DNA from: Pantoea eucrina
GTDB lineage: Bacteria > Pseudomonadota > Gammaproteobacteria > Enterobacterales > Enterobacteriaceae
Assembly: GCF_002095385.1 (NCBI RefSeq)
Contig: NZ_MIPP01000006.1
Coordinates: 51,508-115,507 of the forward strand
DNA length: 64,000 nucleotides
Reading direction: 5' to 3'
The notes beneath the pieces are model-generated. The model was not told the origin of the DNA. It did no database searches and saw only the letters and a program-made list of their open reading frames with translations. The position numbers and the translations under genes are program-made. Positions 20,476 through 30,446 of the stretch are shown piece by piece. The stretch's first letter is position 1; every line of letters begins with the position of its first letter.

Positions 20476-22761
20476 TCAGATTTTGCAGGCGCCGCTTTCG
20501 CAGCCATCATCCTGAATCGACGGGGCCAGATCGTCCTGTGCATCTTCTGCGCCATCGCGGGTGTTTTGATAGTAGAGCGTCTTCACACCAAACTTATAGG
20601 CGGTAAGCAGATCTTTCAGCAGCTGTTTCATCGGTACTTTACCGTTGGCAAAGCGGCCCGGATCGTAGTTCGTGTTTGAGGAGATCGCCTGATCGATAAA
20701 CTTCTGCATCACGCCGACCAGCTGCAGATAACCATCATTAGAAGGCATTTCCCACAGCAGCTCATACTGATCTTTCAGACGATCATACTCCGGCACTACC
20801 TGACGCAGGATGCCATCTTTAGACGCTTTAATACTGATGTGGCCGCGCGGCGGTTCAATACCGTTAGTGGCGTTAGAGATCTGCGAAGAGGTCTCTGACG
20901 GCATCAGGGCAGAGAGCGTGGAGTTACGCAGGCCGTGCGTGGTGATCGATTCACGCAGCGCTTCCCAGTCGAGATGCAGCGGCTCATTGCAGACGGCGTC
21001 CAGATCCTTTTTATAGGTATCAATCGGCAGAATACCTTGTGAATAGGTCGTCTCTTTAAACCACGGGCAGGCGCCTTGCTCTTTTGCCAGCTCATTTGAT
21101 GCTTTCAGCAGATAGTACTGAATAGCCTCAAAGGTTTTGTGCGTCAGATTGTTAGCGCTGCCGTCAGAGTAGCGTACGCCGTGCTTCGCCAGGTAGTAAG
21201 CGTAGTTAATGACGCCAATACCCAGCGTACGGCGACCCATGGCACCACGCTGTGCTGCCGGAATCGGATAGTCCTGATAATCAAGCAGCGCATCGAGCGC
21301 GCGAACCGCCAGCACCGCCAGCTCTTCGAGGTCGTCGAGGCTGTTGATGGCACCGAGGTTGAAGGCGGAAAGCGTACAGAGCGCAATTTCGCCGTTCTCA
21401 TCATTCACATCCTCAAGCGGCTTGGTTGGCAGCGCAATCTCAAGGCAGAGGTTGGACTGACGCACTGGCGCAATCGCCGGGTCAAACGGGCTGTGGGTAT
21501 TGCAGTGATCGACGTTCTGGATGTAGATACGACCGGTTGAGGCGCGCTCCTGCATCATCAGCGAGAAGAGATCGACCGCTTTTACACGCTGCTTGCGGAT
21601 GCTCTCATCTTTCTCATATTTGGTGTAGAGACGTTCAAACTCTTCCTGATCGGCGAAGAACGCATCATACAGGCCCGGGACATCTGACGGGCTGAACAGG
21701 GTGATATCTTCGCCTTTCAGCAGGCGGGTATACATCAGCTTGTTGATCTGAACGCCGTAGTCCATGTGGCGCACGCGGTTACCTTCCACGCCACGGTTGT
21801 TTTTCAGCACCAGCAGGCTTTCCACTTCCAGATGCCACATCGGATAGAACAGCGTCGCTGCACCGCCGCGCACGCCACCCTGAGAGCACGATTTCACCGC
21901 CGTCTGGAAATGCTTATAGAACGGGATACAGCCGGTATGGAACGCTTCGCCGCCGCGGATCGGGCTGCCCAGCGCACGAATACGGCCTGCGTTAATACCG
22001 ATGCCGGCGCGCTGTGACACATATTTCACGATAGCGCTGGAGGTGGCGTTGATAGAGTCCAGGCTGTCGCCGCACTCAATCAGGACGCAGGAGCTGAACT
22101 GACGGGTCGGGGTGCGCACGCCAGACATGATTGGCGTTGGCAGCGAGATCTTGAAGGTGGAGATCGCGTCATAAAAGCGCTTGATGTAGCTCATGCGCGT
22201 ATCGCGTGGATAGTTTGAGAACAGGCAGGCTGCGACCAGGATATACAGGAACTGCGCGCTCTCATAGATCTCACCGCTGACGCGGTTCTGCACCAGATAT
22301 TTTCCTTCCAGCTGCTTAACCGCAGCGTAAGAGAAGTTCATATCGCGCCAGTGATCGATGTAGCTGTCCATCAGCTCAAACTCTTCGGTGCTGTAATCTT
22401 CCAGCAGGTGGCGGTCATATTTGCCCAGCTCCACCATTTTCACGACCTGATCGTAAAGCTTCGGTGGCTCAAACTGGCCATAGGCTTTTTTACGCAGATG
22501 GAAGATAGCCAGACGTGCTGCCAGATACTGGTAATCTGGCGCATCGCGCGAAATCAGATCGGCTGCGGCTTTGATGATGGTTTCATGGATATCAGAGGTT
22601 CTGATGCCATCATAAAACTGAATGTGGGAGCGCAGTTCAACCTGAGAAACTGAAACATTGTTCAGCCCTTCAGCCGCCCAGTCGAGTACACGGTGAATTT
22701 TATCGAGATCAATGCGTTCCTGACGGCCATCGCGTTTGGTGACGAGCAGACTTTGGTTCAT
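20476..22761 (-). CDS. nrdA: Ribonucleoside-diphosphate reductase 1 subunit alpha
   Basis: 761 aa, identical in length to E. coli NrdA. Catalytic R1 subunit reducing ribonucleoside diphosphates. An N-terminal ATP cone (about 5-95) is followed by the ten-stranded barrel. Key segments: SSCVLIECGDS, SNLCLEI (active-site Cys and Glu), ALCTLSAFN, and the mobile C-terminal pair CESGACKI that is re-reduced by thioredoxin or glutaredoxin. The upstream region holds NrdR-type and DnaA boxes, consistent with dNTP-demand and replication control. Confidence 0.98.
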   Translation of the reverse strand: MNQSLLVTKRDGRQERIDLDKIHRVLDWAAEGLNNVSVSQVELRSHIQFYDGIRTSDIHETIIKAAADLISRDAPDYQYLAARLAIFHLRKKAYGQFEPPKLYDQVVKMVELGKYDRHLLEDYSTEEFELMDSYIDHWRDMNFSYAAVKQLEGKYLVQNRVSGEIYESAQFLYILVAACLFSNYPRDTRMSYIKRFYDAISTFKISLPTPIMSGVRTPTRQFSSCVLIECGDSLDSINATSSAIVKYVSQRAGIGINAGRIRALGSPIRGGEAFHTGCIPFYKHFQTAVKSCSQGGVRGGAATLFYPMWHLEVESLLVLKNNRGVEGNRVRHMDYGVQINKLMYTRLLKGEDITLFSPSDVPGLYDAFFADQEEFERLYTKYEKDESIRKQRVKAVDLFSLMMQERASTGRIYIQNVDHCNTHSPFDPAIAPVRQSNLCLEIALPTKPLEDVNDENGEIALCTLSAFNLGAINSLDDLEELAVLAVRALDALLDYQDYPIPAAQRGAMGRRTLGIGVINYAYYLAKHGVRYSDGSANNLTHKTFEAIQYYLLKASNELAKEQGACPWFKETTYSQGILPIDTYKKDLDAVCNEPLHLDWEALRESITTHGLRNSTLSALMPSETSSQISNATNGIEPPRGHISIKASKDGILRQVVPEYDRLKDQYELLWEMPSNDGYLQLVGVMQKFIDQAISSNTNYDPGRFANGKVPMKQLLKDLLTAYKFGVKTLYYQNTRDGAEDAQDDLAPSIQDDGCESGACKI

Positions 22762-22804
22762 GTCGCGTGTTTACCTGTCCATGAAATAGGAAATTATCCC
22801 CTAA

Positions 22805-22857
22805 CTATTCACAAGGTCTATGCACAAGCCGCTCGCTGTGAGTAAGCCTGTGGATAA
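22805..22857. promoter_or_regulatory. DnaA box cluster before nrdA
   Basis: A perfect DnaA box (TTATCCACA on the minus strand) at 22849-22857, and two boxes one base off the TTATNCACA consensus on the plus strand, CTATTCACA (22805-22813) and CTATGCACA (22818-22826). DnaA is a known regulator of E. coli nrdAB, so the cluster is likely functional. Confidence 0.6.
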
Positions 22858-22905
22858 ACACTATATATAGGGGGTTCGGGAAGTTTTACTAACTATATGG
22901 TGAGT
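22858..22905. promoter_or_regulatory. Paired NrdR-like boxes before nrdA
   Basis: Two 16-bp sites resembling the NrdR box (ACAC-TATATATA-GTGT): ACACTATATATAGGGG at 22858-22873 and TAACTATATGGTGAGT at 22890-22905. Their centres are 32 bp apart, three helical turns, the spacing typical of paired NrdR boxes. They lie about 100-145 bp upstream of nrdA. The rest of 22906-23135 shows no gene. Confidence 0.7.
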
Positions 22906-23135
22906 ATTTTAGTCAGCATTCTTTGCTTAACAAGAGTTGATTTTTGGCAAAGAATCAGTCCTGGTAGCCGGGAAAAATCCTGGATCCGCGTGGCATAAGG
23001 CCTGGGTTAGCTGTCAACGGCTTCATACTTTTTTTTAATAGTATGACTGAGCGCGTAAATCTCAATCAAAGGCGCGGAACCCGTCCTTAAGGCAGAGACG
23101 AAACGGAGAAGATCGGCTAGCGGGGATGAAGAAGA

Positions 23136-23161
23136 GAGGCGCGCTCCGCAGAGCGGGCCTC
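23136..23161 (-). terminator. Probable ubiG terminator
   Basis: Stem of 11 bp with one mismatch (GAGGCGCGCTC / GAGCGGGCCTC) and a CGCA loop, starting 5 bp beyond the ubiG stop on the minus strand and followed there by a pyrimidine-rich TCTTCTTC run. Confidence 0.6.
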
Positions 23162-23166
23162 TGTTA

Positions 23167-23913
23167 TCAGCGTGTTTCGCCTGCGGCATCAGCCTGAGCG
23201 TGGGTATGAATCATATAGTTCACGTCCACACCTGGTCCGAGACGGAACTTGTTGGTCAGCGGATTATAGTGCAGGCCAATCATGTGGCGTTCGCGCAGTG
23301 TGGTTTCGTCTACCCAGTCCAGTAATTCAGCCGGGCGGATAAATTTTTTGGCGTCATGCGTACCGCGCGGCAGCATGCGCAGCACATATTCGGCGCCGAA
23401 GATTGCCAGCAGCCAGGCTTTAGGATTGCGGTTTATCGTGGAGAAAAAGACCTCACCACCTGGTTTTACCAGACGGGCGCAGGCCATAACAACCGAGCGC
23501 GGATCGGGTACGTGCTCCAGCATCTCCATGCAGGTCACTACGTCATACTGGCCAGCATGGCTGTTCGCATGATCCTCTACCGTCTGCTGAATATAATCGA
23601 CGCTGACGCCGTTCTCTTCAGCATGCAGACGCGCGACTGCCAGCGGTTCCGCGCCCATATCCAGCCCGGTTACGTCTGCGCCTTCACGCGCCATGCTCTC
23701 TGCCAGAATGCCGCCGCCGCAGCCGACATCGAGCACTTTTTTACCAAACAGGCCGTTGCTGTGCTGCGCAATCCAGCCCAGACGCAGCGGGTTAATACGG
23801 TGCAGCGGCTTAAATTCACCCTCCAGATCCCACCAGCGCGAAGCGACCGCTTCAAACTTGGCAATCTCGCTGTGATCGACGTTCTGACGGCTTTCCTGCG
23901 GTTGTTCACTCAT
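23167..23913 (-). CDS. ubiG: Ubiquinone biosynthesis O-methyltransferase
   Basis: 248 aa class I SAM-dependent methyltransferase performing both O-methylations of ubiquinone synthesis. Motif I is VLDVGCGGG; the segments [30 protein letters not shown] and [14 protein letters not shown] match E. coli UbiG. It is slightly longer than E. coli (240 aa) at the C-terminus. It is transcribed divergently from gyrA across 176 bp. Confidence 0.97.
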   Translation of the reverse strand: MSEQPQESRQNVDHSEIAKFEAVASRWWDLEGEFKPLHRINPLRLGWIAQHSNGLFGKKVLDVGCGGGILAESMAREGADVTGLDMGAEPLAVARLHAEENGVSVDYIQQTVEDHANSHAGQYDVVTCMEMLEHVPDPRSVVMACARLVKPGGEVFFSTINRNPKAWLLAIFGAEYVLRMLPRGTHDAKKFIRPAELLDWVDETTLRERHMIGLHYNPLTNKFRLGPGVDVNYMIHTHAQADAAGETR

Positions 23914-24015
23914 TGAATAACGACTCCTGGCAAAATATCTTCTGAGTATAAACGCTTAAACGTCAGGTGGCATCTCTCAGCGTGAACGAAAAGCGCCAGA
24001 AAACCCCGCTTTACG

Positions 24016-24044
24016 TTCACCGTACGTAAGCAATGTGATATACT
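24016..24044 (+). promoter_or_regulatory. Predicted gyrA promoter
   Basis: TTCACC (24016-24021) and TATACT (24039-24044) with a 17-bp spacer form a good sigma-70 promoter, 45 bp upstream of the gyrA ATG. Confidence 0.6.
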
Positions 24045-24089
24045 TTCGCACCTTTAAAATCCGGGATTAAGTAGAGGGATAGCGGCTCC

Positions 24090-26729
24090 ATGAGCGACCT
24101 TGCGAGAGAAATTACACCGGTCAATATCGAAGAAGAGCTGAAAAACTCCTACCTCGATTACGCCATGTCGGTCATTGTTGGCCGAGCCTTACCCGATGTC
24201 CGTGATGGCCTGAAGCCGGTGCATCGCCGCGTGCTTTACGCCATGAGCGAACTGGGTAACGACTGGAATAAAGCCTATAAGAAATCTGCCCGTGTGGTAG
24301 GTGACGTTATCGGTAAGTATCACCCGCACGGTGACTCTGCTGTATACGAAAGTATTGTCCGTATGGCCCAGCCGTTCTCCCTGCGCTATATGTTGGTTGA
24401 CGGTCAGGGTAACTTCGGTTCCGTTGATGGCGACTCCGCCGCAGCGATGCGTTATACCGAAGTCCGTATGGCGAAGATCTCCTCTGAGCTTCTGGCCGAT
24501 CTGGAAAAAGAGACGGTCGACTTTGTGCCAAACTACGACGGCACCGAGCAGATCCCGGAAGTGCTGCCAACCAAAATTCCTAACCTGCTGGTAAACGGCT
24601 CCTCCGGTATCGCCGTGGGAATGGCAACTAACATTCCGCCGCATAACCTGACTGAAGTGATCAACGGCTGCCTCGCCTTTATCGATGATGAAAACATCAG
24701 CGTAGAAGGACTGATGGAGCACATCACCGGTCCGGACTTCCCGACCGCAGCCTTTATCAATGGCCGTCGTGGTATTGAAGAGGCCTATCGTACCGGGCGC
24801 GGTAAAATCTACATTCGCGCGCGTGGCGAAATCGAAACCGATGCCAAAACCGGTCGCGAAACCATTATCGTCAATGAGATCCCGTATCAGGTTAACAAAG
24901 CGCGCCTGATTGAAAAAATTGCCGAGCTGGTTAAAGAGAAGCGCGTTGAAGGGATCAGCGGGCTGCGCGATGAGTCTGATAAAGACGGTATGCGCATTGT
25001 CATTGAAGTCAAACGCGACGCCGTGGGTGAAGTGGTTCTGAACAACCTCTATTCGCTGACGCAGCTGCAGGTCTCTTTCGGCATCAACATGGTGGCTCTG
25101 CATCAGGGTCAGCCGAAGATCATGCCGCTGAAAGATATCATCGAAGCCTTTGTGCGCCATCGTCGCGAAGTGGTGACGCGTCGCACCATCTTCGAACTGC
25201 GCAAAGCGCGCGATCGTGCCCATATCCTTGAAGGTCTGGCGATTGCGCTGGCGAATATCGATCCGATTATCGAGCAGATCCGTCGCGCGCCGACGCCGGC
25301 AGAAGCGAAGGGCGCTCTGCTGGCACAGGCGTGGGATCTCGGCAATGTTGCCGCCATGCTTGAGCGTGCCGGCGATGACGCTGCGCGGCCGGAGTGGCTG
25401 GAGCCTGAATTTGGTATTCGCGATGGCCGCTACTATCTTACCGAGCAGCAGGCTCAGGCGATTCTGGATCTGCGTCTGCAGAAACTGACCGGCCTTGAGC
25501 ATGAGAAACTGCTTGATGAGTACAAAGAGCTGCTGGAGCAGATTGCCGGGCTGATTCACATTCTGCAGAGTGCTGACCGCCTGATGGAAGTGATCCGCGA
25601 AGAGCTGGAAGCGATGCGCGATCAGTTTGGCGATGCGCGCCGTACTGAGATCACCGCCAACAGCGCGGATATCAATATCGAAGATCTGATCAACCAGGAA
25701 GATGTGGTCGTCACCCTGTCGCATCAGGGCTACGTTAAGTATCAGCCGCTGTCAGATTATGAAGCGCAGCGCCGCGGCGGCAAGGGTAAATCAGCCGCAC
25801 GTATCAAAGAAGAGGACTTCATTGATCGCCTGCTGGTGGCTAATACCCACGACACGATTCTCTGCTTCTCCAGCCGGGGTCGTCTCTACTGGATGAAGGT
25901 TTATCAGCTGCCGGAAGCGAGCCGTGGCGCACGCGGGCGTCCTATCGTCAACCTGCTGCCGCTGGAAGCTAACGAGCGCATTACCGCTATTCTGCCGGTG
26001 CGTGAGTATACCGAAGGCTTCAATATCTTTATGGCGACGGCCAGCGGCACGGTGAAGAAAACCGCGCTGCAGGAGTTCAGTCGTCCGCGCAGCGCCGGCA
26101 TTATCGCCATCAACCTGCGTGAAGATGATGAGCTGATTGGCGTAGCGCTGACCAACGGCAATGATGAAGCGATGCTCTTCTCCGCTGGCGGTAAAGTCGT
26201 GCGCTTTGCTGAGAGTGCAGTGCGTGCCATGGGGCGTTCAGCCTCAGGCGTGCGCGGTATCAGGCTGGCAGAGAACGATAAAGTGGTGTCGCTGATTGTG
26301 CCGCGCGAAGAGGGCGCGATCCTCACCGTTACGCAGAATGGTTACGGTAAGCGTACGGCTAACAGCGAGTATCCGACGAAATCGCGTGCCACTCAGGGCG
26401 TTATCTCGATCAAAGTTACCGAGCGTAACGGACCGGTTATCGGTGCGGTACAGGTGGTAGACGGCGATCAGATTATGATGATCACCGATGCCGGCACGCT
26501 GGTACGCACCCGCGTATCGGAAGTCAGCGTGGTCGGCCGTAACACGCAGGGCGTGATCCTGATCCGCACCGCGGAAGATGAGAACGTGGTTGGCCTGCAG
26601 CGCGTGGCGGAGCCGGTTGAAGAAGAGGAGCTGGATGCCATCGACGGCAGCGTGGCGGAAGGCGAAGAGGATATCGCGCCGGAAGTCGACAGCGATGACG
26701 AGGCACCGGACGCAGAAGACGACGCATAA
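24090..26729 (+). CDS. gyrA: DNA gyrase subunit A
   Basis: 879 aa (E. coli 875). Breakage-reunion domain at the N-terminus with catalytic Tyr122 in AAAMRYTE, followed by the C-terminal DNA-wrapping beta-pinwheel; the GyrA-box region [10 protein letters not shown] is present near residue 560. The acidic tail is typical. In the quinolone-resistance region, position 83 is Ser (the susceptible type) but position 87 is Glu where E. coli has Asp, and 88 is Ser where E. coli has Thr. A terminator hairpin follows 21 bp after the stop. Confidence 0.98.
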   Translation: MSDLAREITPVNIEEELKNSYLDYAMSVIVGRALPDVRDGLKPVHRRVLYAMSELGNDWNKAYKKSARVVGDVIGKYHPHGDSAVYESIVRMAQPFSLRYMLVDGQGNFGSVDGDSAAAMRYTEVRMAKISSELLADLEKETVDFVPNYDGTEQIPEVLPTKIPNLLVNGSSGIAVGMATNIPPHNLTEVINGCLAFIDDENISVEGLMEHITGPDFPTAAFINGRRGIEEAYRTGRGKIYIRARGEIETDAKTGRETIIVNEIPYQVNKARLIEKIAELVKEKRVEGISGLRDESDKDGMRIVIEVKRDAVGEVVLNNLYSLTQLQVSFGINMVALHQGQPKIMPLKDIIEAFVRHRREVVTRRTIFELRKARDRAHILEGLAIALANIDPIIEQIRRAPTPAEAKGALLAQAWDLGNVAAMLERAGDDAARPEWLEPEFGIRDGRYYLTEQQAQAILDLRLQKLTGLEHEKLLDEYKELLEQIAGLIHILQSADRLMEVIREELEAMRDQFGDARRTEITANSADINIEDLINQEDVVVTLSHQGYVKYQPLSDYEAQRRGGKGKSAARIKEEDFIDRLLVANTHDTILCFSSRGRLYWMKVYQLPEASRGARGRPIVNLLPLEANERITAILPVREYTEGFNIFMATASGTVKKTALQEFSRPRSAGIIAINLREDDELIGVALTNGNDEAMLFSAGGKVVRFAESAVRAMGRSASGVRGIRLAENDKVVSLIVPREEGAILTVTQNGYGKRTANSEYPTKSRATQGVISIKVTERNGPVIGAVQVVDGDQIMMITDAGTLVRTRVSEVSVVGRNTQGVILIRTAEDENVVGLQRVAEPVEEEELDAIDGSVAEGEEDIAPEVDSDDEAPDAEDDA

Positions 26730-26750
26730 TCGTCTGATGCACCTTATCAG

Positions 26751-26781
26751 CGGCAGGTCAGGGCAACCGACCTGCCGTTTT
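26751..26781 (+). terminator. Intrinsic terminator of gyrA
   Basis: Perfect 9-bp stem CGGCAGGTC / GACCTGCCG with a 9-nt loop followed by TTTT-A-TT. Confidence 0.85.
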
Positions 26782-26895
26782 ATTATCTGAGTTTTCGCCC
26801 CGCACCTCTGCACCAACTGGCTTTTTCGCAGCGATAAAGCTAGTGTATGTGCACCTTTTTGGGTCCTGTTAACCGTTACCGCCAGTGAGCCTCTC

Positions 26896-29748
26896 TTGAA
26901 ATATCTCGTCTCCTTTCGCACCACGCTTCGTATCTCGCGCTATCTTTTCCGGGCGCTGGCGCTGCTGCTCTGGTCGCTGGGTGCATTGCTGACCACCTTC
27001 TACATCATCAATGTGCTGCATGAAAAAGAGAACGGAATACGCCAGGAGTTTGCGACGAACTATGGTAAAGCAGAGTGGTACGTCCGGCACTCGGCTGACG
27101 TCATGCGGGAACTGAAGTACATCACGGAAAATCGTCTTAGCAGCAGCGCCAACGGGCTGGACATGCTCAACGGCCTGCCCGCCGGTAAAAGCACGCTGCC
27201 GCAGTTTACGCCGCTCTTTTCCGACGGTGACTGCACCTCAATGAGCAACACCTGGCGCAACTCGCTCGACTCGCTCAGCTACTATATCAACTACTGGAAA
27301 AGCAATTTTGCTGCGGCCTATGAGCTGAATCGCGTGTTTTTTATCGGCGGTGAGAGCCAGTGCCTGGCTGATTTCACCATTGGCAGCAGCAATCCGTTAG
27401 ATCGGGAACGCAGCATGAAGGCGCTGCGCGAACATGTGCTGCACTATCGCAACAGCAATGAGGAAGATCGGCGCAATCCGATGTACTGGATCACCGACAG
27501 CACGCAGCCCGGAAGCGGCAACTTCTATATGGTCGTCCCGGTTTACGTCGCCAACAAACTTCAGGCGCTGCTGGGCGTTGAGCAGAATATCCGGCTGGAT
27601 GAATTTGTTCAGCCCGGCGGACTGCCGCTGGTGGCGACCATTACCGATGAAAATTACCGCCCGCTGCTGAGCAGCCGCCGCAGCGGACCCGGTTACGCGC
27701 TGGACGATCTGCCCGATGAGAGCACCTGGTTTGGCTACCTCGACAGCTACCGCCAGCTGGTGCTGAAAAAGCCGCTGCCGCCGTCAGATCTGAATATCAT
27801 CTGGTCTCTGCCCACGTCGGTAATGGTGGATCAGCTGCGGCTGCTGCTGCTTAACGCGCTGCTGCTTAACATCTTCAGTGCGATTGTGCTTTTTACTCTG
27901 GCGTGGATATTCGAGCGCCGCATGTTCCTGCCGGCGGAAGATAACGCGCACCGGCTGGAGGAGCATGAGCAGTTCAACCGGAAAATTGTCGCGTCGGCAC
28001 CGGTAGGGATTTGCATTCTGCGCACCAGCGATGGCACCAATATTCTGAGCAACGAACTGGCGCACAACTATCTTACGCTGCTAACGCAGGAGGATCGCCA
28101 GCGGCTTAATGAAATTATCAGCGGCCAGCAGGTGAATTTTGTTGATGTGCTGACCGGCAGCAATACCAACCTGCAGATCAGCTTTGTGCATTCGCGCTAC
28201 CGCAATGAAAATGTGGCCATCTGCGTGCTGGTTGATGTCTCATCCCGCGTACGTATGGAGCAGTCGCTGCAGGAGATGGCGCACGCCGCTGAACAGGCGA
28301 GCCAGTCGAAATCGATGTTCCTCGCAACCGTCAGTCATGAACTGCGCACGCCACTTTACGGCATCATCGGTAACCTCGATCTGCTGCAGACCAAAAGCCT
28401 GCCCAAAGGGGTGGAGTCGCTGGTCACCGCCATGAACAACTCCTCCAGCCTGCTGCTGAAAATTATCAGCGACATTCTCGACTTCTCGAAGATAGAGTCA
28501 GAGCAGCTGAAAATTGAGCCGCGTCCTTTCTCACCGCGCGAGGTGATTAACCATATCACCAGCAACTATTTATCGCTGGTGGTGCGCAAGCGTCTTACGC
28601 TCTATGTCTTTATGGAAAACAACGTGCCGCTGGCGCTGGATGGCGATCCGCTGCGGCTGCAGCAGGTGATCTCCAACCTGCTTAATAACGCCATCAAATT
28701 TACCCATACCGGCTGCATTATTCTGCACGCCTACGTTAAAGAGGGCTATCTTGCCTTCCGCGTGCGTGATACCGGGGTCGGCATTCCTGCCAGAGAGGTG
28801 ACGCGGCTGTTCGATCCTTTCTTCCAGGTTGGCTCCGGCGTGCAGCGCAACTTCCAGGGCACCGGGCTGGGACTCGCAATCTGCGAAAAACTGATCAACA
28901 TGATGGATGGCGATATTGAGGTCGATTCTGAACCGGGAATGGGCAGCCAGTTTATCGTGCGTATTCCGATCTACGCCGGGCAGCAGCCGGCGCCGCCGCT
29001 GCTGGATGGCCTGCAGGAGAAAGCGATCTGGCTTGACCTGCGCAACGACTATCTCGCTGCGTTTCTGCTGCGCCTGCTGCAGCAGCAGGGACTGAAAGCG
29101 GCAGCCTGGCAGGGACAGGCAGAAAGCGATGATGTGGTGATAAGCGATCACGACGATTCACTGGCGCAGGCGGTGCGCGCGCGCATTCTGATCTGCGGTG
29201 AGCATATCGATATGCCGCAGGAGCGCTCGCCGGGCGTCTGGGTGCAGAGCAGCGCAACGCTGCACGACCTGCCGCTGCTGCTGGGTCGTATCTATCGCAT
29301 CACGATTGACAGCGATACCACCACGCCGCTGCCGCCACCTGCGGCAGAGAATGCGAGCAGCAATGAAGATATTACGATTCTGATTGTGGATGACCATCCC
29401 ATCAACCGTATGCTGCTGTCGGAGCAGCTCGGCACGCTGGGCTATCAGACCAAAACGGCGCAGGATGGCGTTGATGCGCTTAACGTGCTGAGTCGCAATC
29501 ATATCGACATCGTACTGAGCGACGTAAACATGCCGAATATGGATGGCTATCGCCTGACGCAGCGGCTGCGCCAGCTGGGGCACGTGTTCCCGGTGATTGG
29601 CGTAACGGCGAACGCGCTGGCGGAAGAGAAGCAGCGCTGTATGGATGCCGGTATGGATAACTGCCTGTCGAAACCGGTGACGCTGGATGAGCTGAAAGTC
29701 ACCCTGGCGCGCTACGCTGCCCGCGTGCGTACCGGTCGTCAGGCGTAG
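26896..29748 (+). CDS. rcsC: Rcs phosphorelay hybrid sensor kinase RcsC
   Basis: 950 aa with a TTG start, as in E. coli (KYLVSFRTTLRISRYLFRALAL). Two transmembrane helices (about 20-45 and 310-335) flank a periplasmic domain. Then come a linker, the histidine kinase core with His481 in ATVSHELRTPLYG, ATP-binding motifs (NLLNNAIKFTH, DTGVGIP, GTGLGLAI), the RcsC-specific ABL domain and a C-terminal receiver with Asp876 in VLSDVNMPNMDG. It phosphorylates RcsD, then RcsB, in response to envelope stress. It converges on rcsB across a hairpin. Confidence 0.97.
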   Translation: MKYLVSFRTTLRISRYLFRALALLLWSLGALLTTFYIINVLHEKENGIRQEFATNYGKAEWYVRHSADVMRELKYITENRLSSSANGLDMLNGLPAGKSTLPQFTPLFSDGDCTSMSNTWRNSLDSLSYYINYWKSNFAAAYELNRVFFIGGESQCLADFTIGSSNPLDRERSMKALREHVLHYRNSNEEDRRNPMYWITDSTQPGSGNFYMVVPVYVANKLQALLGVEQNIRLDEFVQPGGLPLVATITDENYRPLLSSRRSGPGYALDDLPDESTWFGYLDSYRQLVLKKPLPPSDLNIIWSLPTSVMVDQLRLLLLNALLLNIFSAIVLFTLAWIFERRMFLPAEDNAHRLEEHEQFNRKIVASAPVGICILRTSDGTNILSNELAHNYLTLLTQEDRQRLNEIISGQQVNFVDVLTGSNTNLQISFVHSRYRNENVAICVLVDVSSRVRMEQSLQEMAHAAEQASQSKSMFLATVSHELRTPLYGIIGNLDLLQTKSLPKGVESLVTAMNNSSSLLLKIISDILDFSKIESEQLKIEPRPFSPREVINHITSNYLSLVVRKRLTLYVFMENNVPLALDGDPLRLQQVISNLLNNAIKFTHTGCIILHAYVKEGYLAFRVRDTGVGIPAREVTRLFDPFFQVGSGVQRNFQGTGLGLAICEKLINMMDGDIEVDSEPGMGSQFIVRIPIYAGQQPAPPLLDGLQEKAIWLDLRNDYLAAFLLRLLQQQGLKAAAWQGQAESDDVVISDHDDSLAQAVRARILICGEHIDMPQERSPGVWVQSSATLHDLPLLLGRIYRITIDSDTTTPLPPPAAENASSNEDITILIVDDHPINRMLLSEQLGTLGYQTKTAQDGVDALNVLSRNHIDIVLSDVNMPNMDGYRLTQRLRQLGHVFPVIGVTANALAEEKQRCMDAGMDNCLSKPVTLDELKVTLARYAARVRTGRQA

Positions 29749-29765
29749 GGCAGGGGATTAAGCGA

Positions 29766-29789
29766 ACGGGCGACCCGCGGGCCGCCCGT
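29766..29789. terminator. Hairpin between convergent rcsC and rcsB
   Basis: Stem ACGGGCG / CGCCCGT with a further CCC/GGG pairing inside, in the 46-bp gap between convergent genes. The GATTAA / TTAATC flanks extend the symmetry. T-runs are poor, so termination strength is uncertain. Confidence 0.5.
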
Positions 29790-29794
29790 AGAGA

Positions 29795-30445
29795 TTAATC
29801 TTTGTCGATCTGCGTGGCGCTGACCGAGGAGAGGTAGTTCAGCAGTGCGATATCGTTATCCACACCCAGCTTCATCATGGCTGATTTCTTCTGGCTGCTG
29901 ATGGTTTTGATACTGCGGTTCAGCTTTTTGGCAATCTCAGTCACGAGGAAACCTTCAGCAAAGAGACGCAGTACTTCACTCTCTTTCGGCGACAGACGCT
30001 TGTCACCGTAACCACCTGCGCTGATCTTCTCCAGCAGTTTGGCAACGCTTTCCGGCGTATATTTTTTGCCTTTCTGCAGTGCGGCCAGCGCTTTTGGCAG
30101 ATCGGTCGGGGCGCCCTGTTTCAGCACAATCCCTTCAATATCGAGATCCAGAACGGCACTCAGGATCGCCGGATTGTTGTTCATGGTCAGAACAATGATC
30201 GAAAGATCGGGATAGTGACGCTTGATGTACTTGATCAGGGTAATGCCGTCGCCATACTTCTCGCCAGGCATTGAGAGATCGGTGATCAGAACATTCGCGT
30301 CCAGCTTGGAGAGGCTGTTGATCAGTGCTGTGGAGTCTTCAAACTCACCTACTACGTTAACCCATTCAATCTGTTCCAGAGACTTACGGATACCAAACAG
30401 AACAATGGGATGGTCGTCGGCAATAATTACGTTCAGGTTATTCAT
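29795..30445 (-). CDS. rcsB: Rcs response regulator RcsB
   Basis: 216 aa from MNNLNVIIADDHP, the E. coli start and length. Receiver domain with phospho-acceptor Asp56 in LITDLSMPG, acidic pair D10-D11, and a C-terminal LuxR/FixJ-type helix-turn-helix (LSPKESEVLRLFAEGFLVTEIAKKLNRSIKT is the core, residues about 150-180). It regulates capsule, motility and envelope genes alone or with RcsA and other partners. The start is 1 bp past the rcsD stop. Confidence 0.98.
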   Translation of the reverse strand: MNNLNVIIADDHPIVLFGIRKSLEQIEWVNVVGEFEDSTALINSLSKLDANVLITDLSMPGEKYGDGITLIKYIKRHYPDLSIIVLTMNNNPAILSAVLDLDIEGIVLKQGAPTDLPKALAALQKGKKYTPESVAKLLEKISAGGYGDKRLSPKESEVLRLFAEGFLVTEIAKKLNRSIKTISSQKKSAMMKLGVDNDIALLNYLSSVSATQIDKD

Positions 30446-30446
30446 C

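Noticed and set aside
22805..22857. DnaA boxes read as a replication origin
   Set aside because: Only three boxes, no AT-rich unwinding region or origin-type neighbours; they fit known DnaA control of nrdAB.
23024..23045. CATACT / AGTATG dyad with a T-run near 23030
   Set aside because: Weak 6-bp AT-rich stem with the T-run inside the loop; not a credible terminator or operator.
23007..23189. 60-codon ORF between nrdA and ubiG
   Set aside because: Spans the ubiG terminator and stop; no ribosome site or protein character.
24189..25724. 511-codon open frame antisense to gyrA
   Set aside because: Mirror of the gyrA coding frame; no ribosome site, and GyrA is unmistakable on the other strand.
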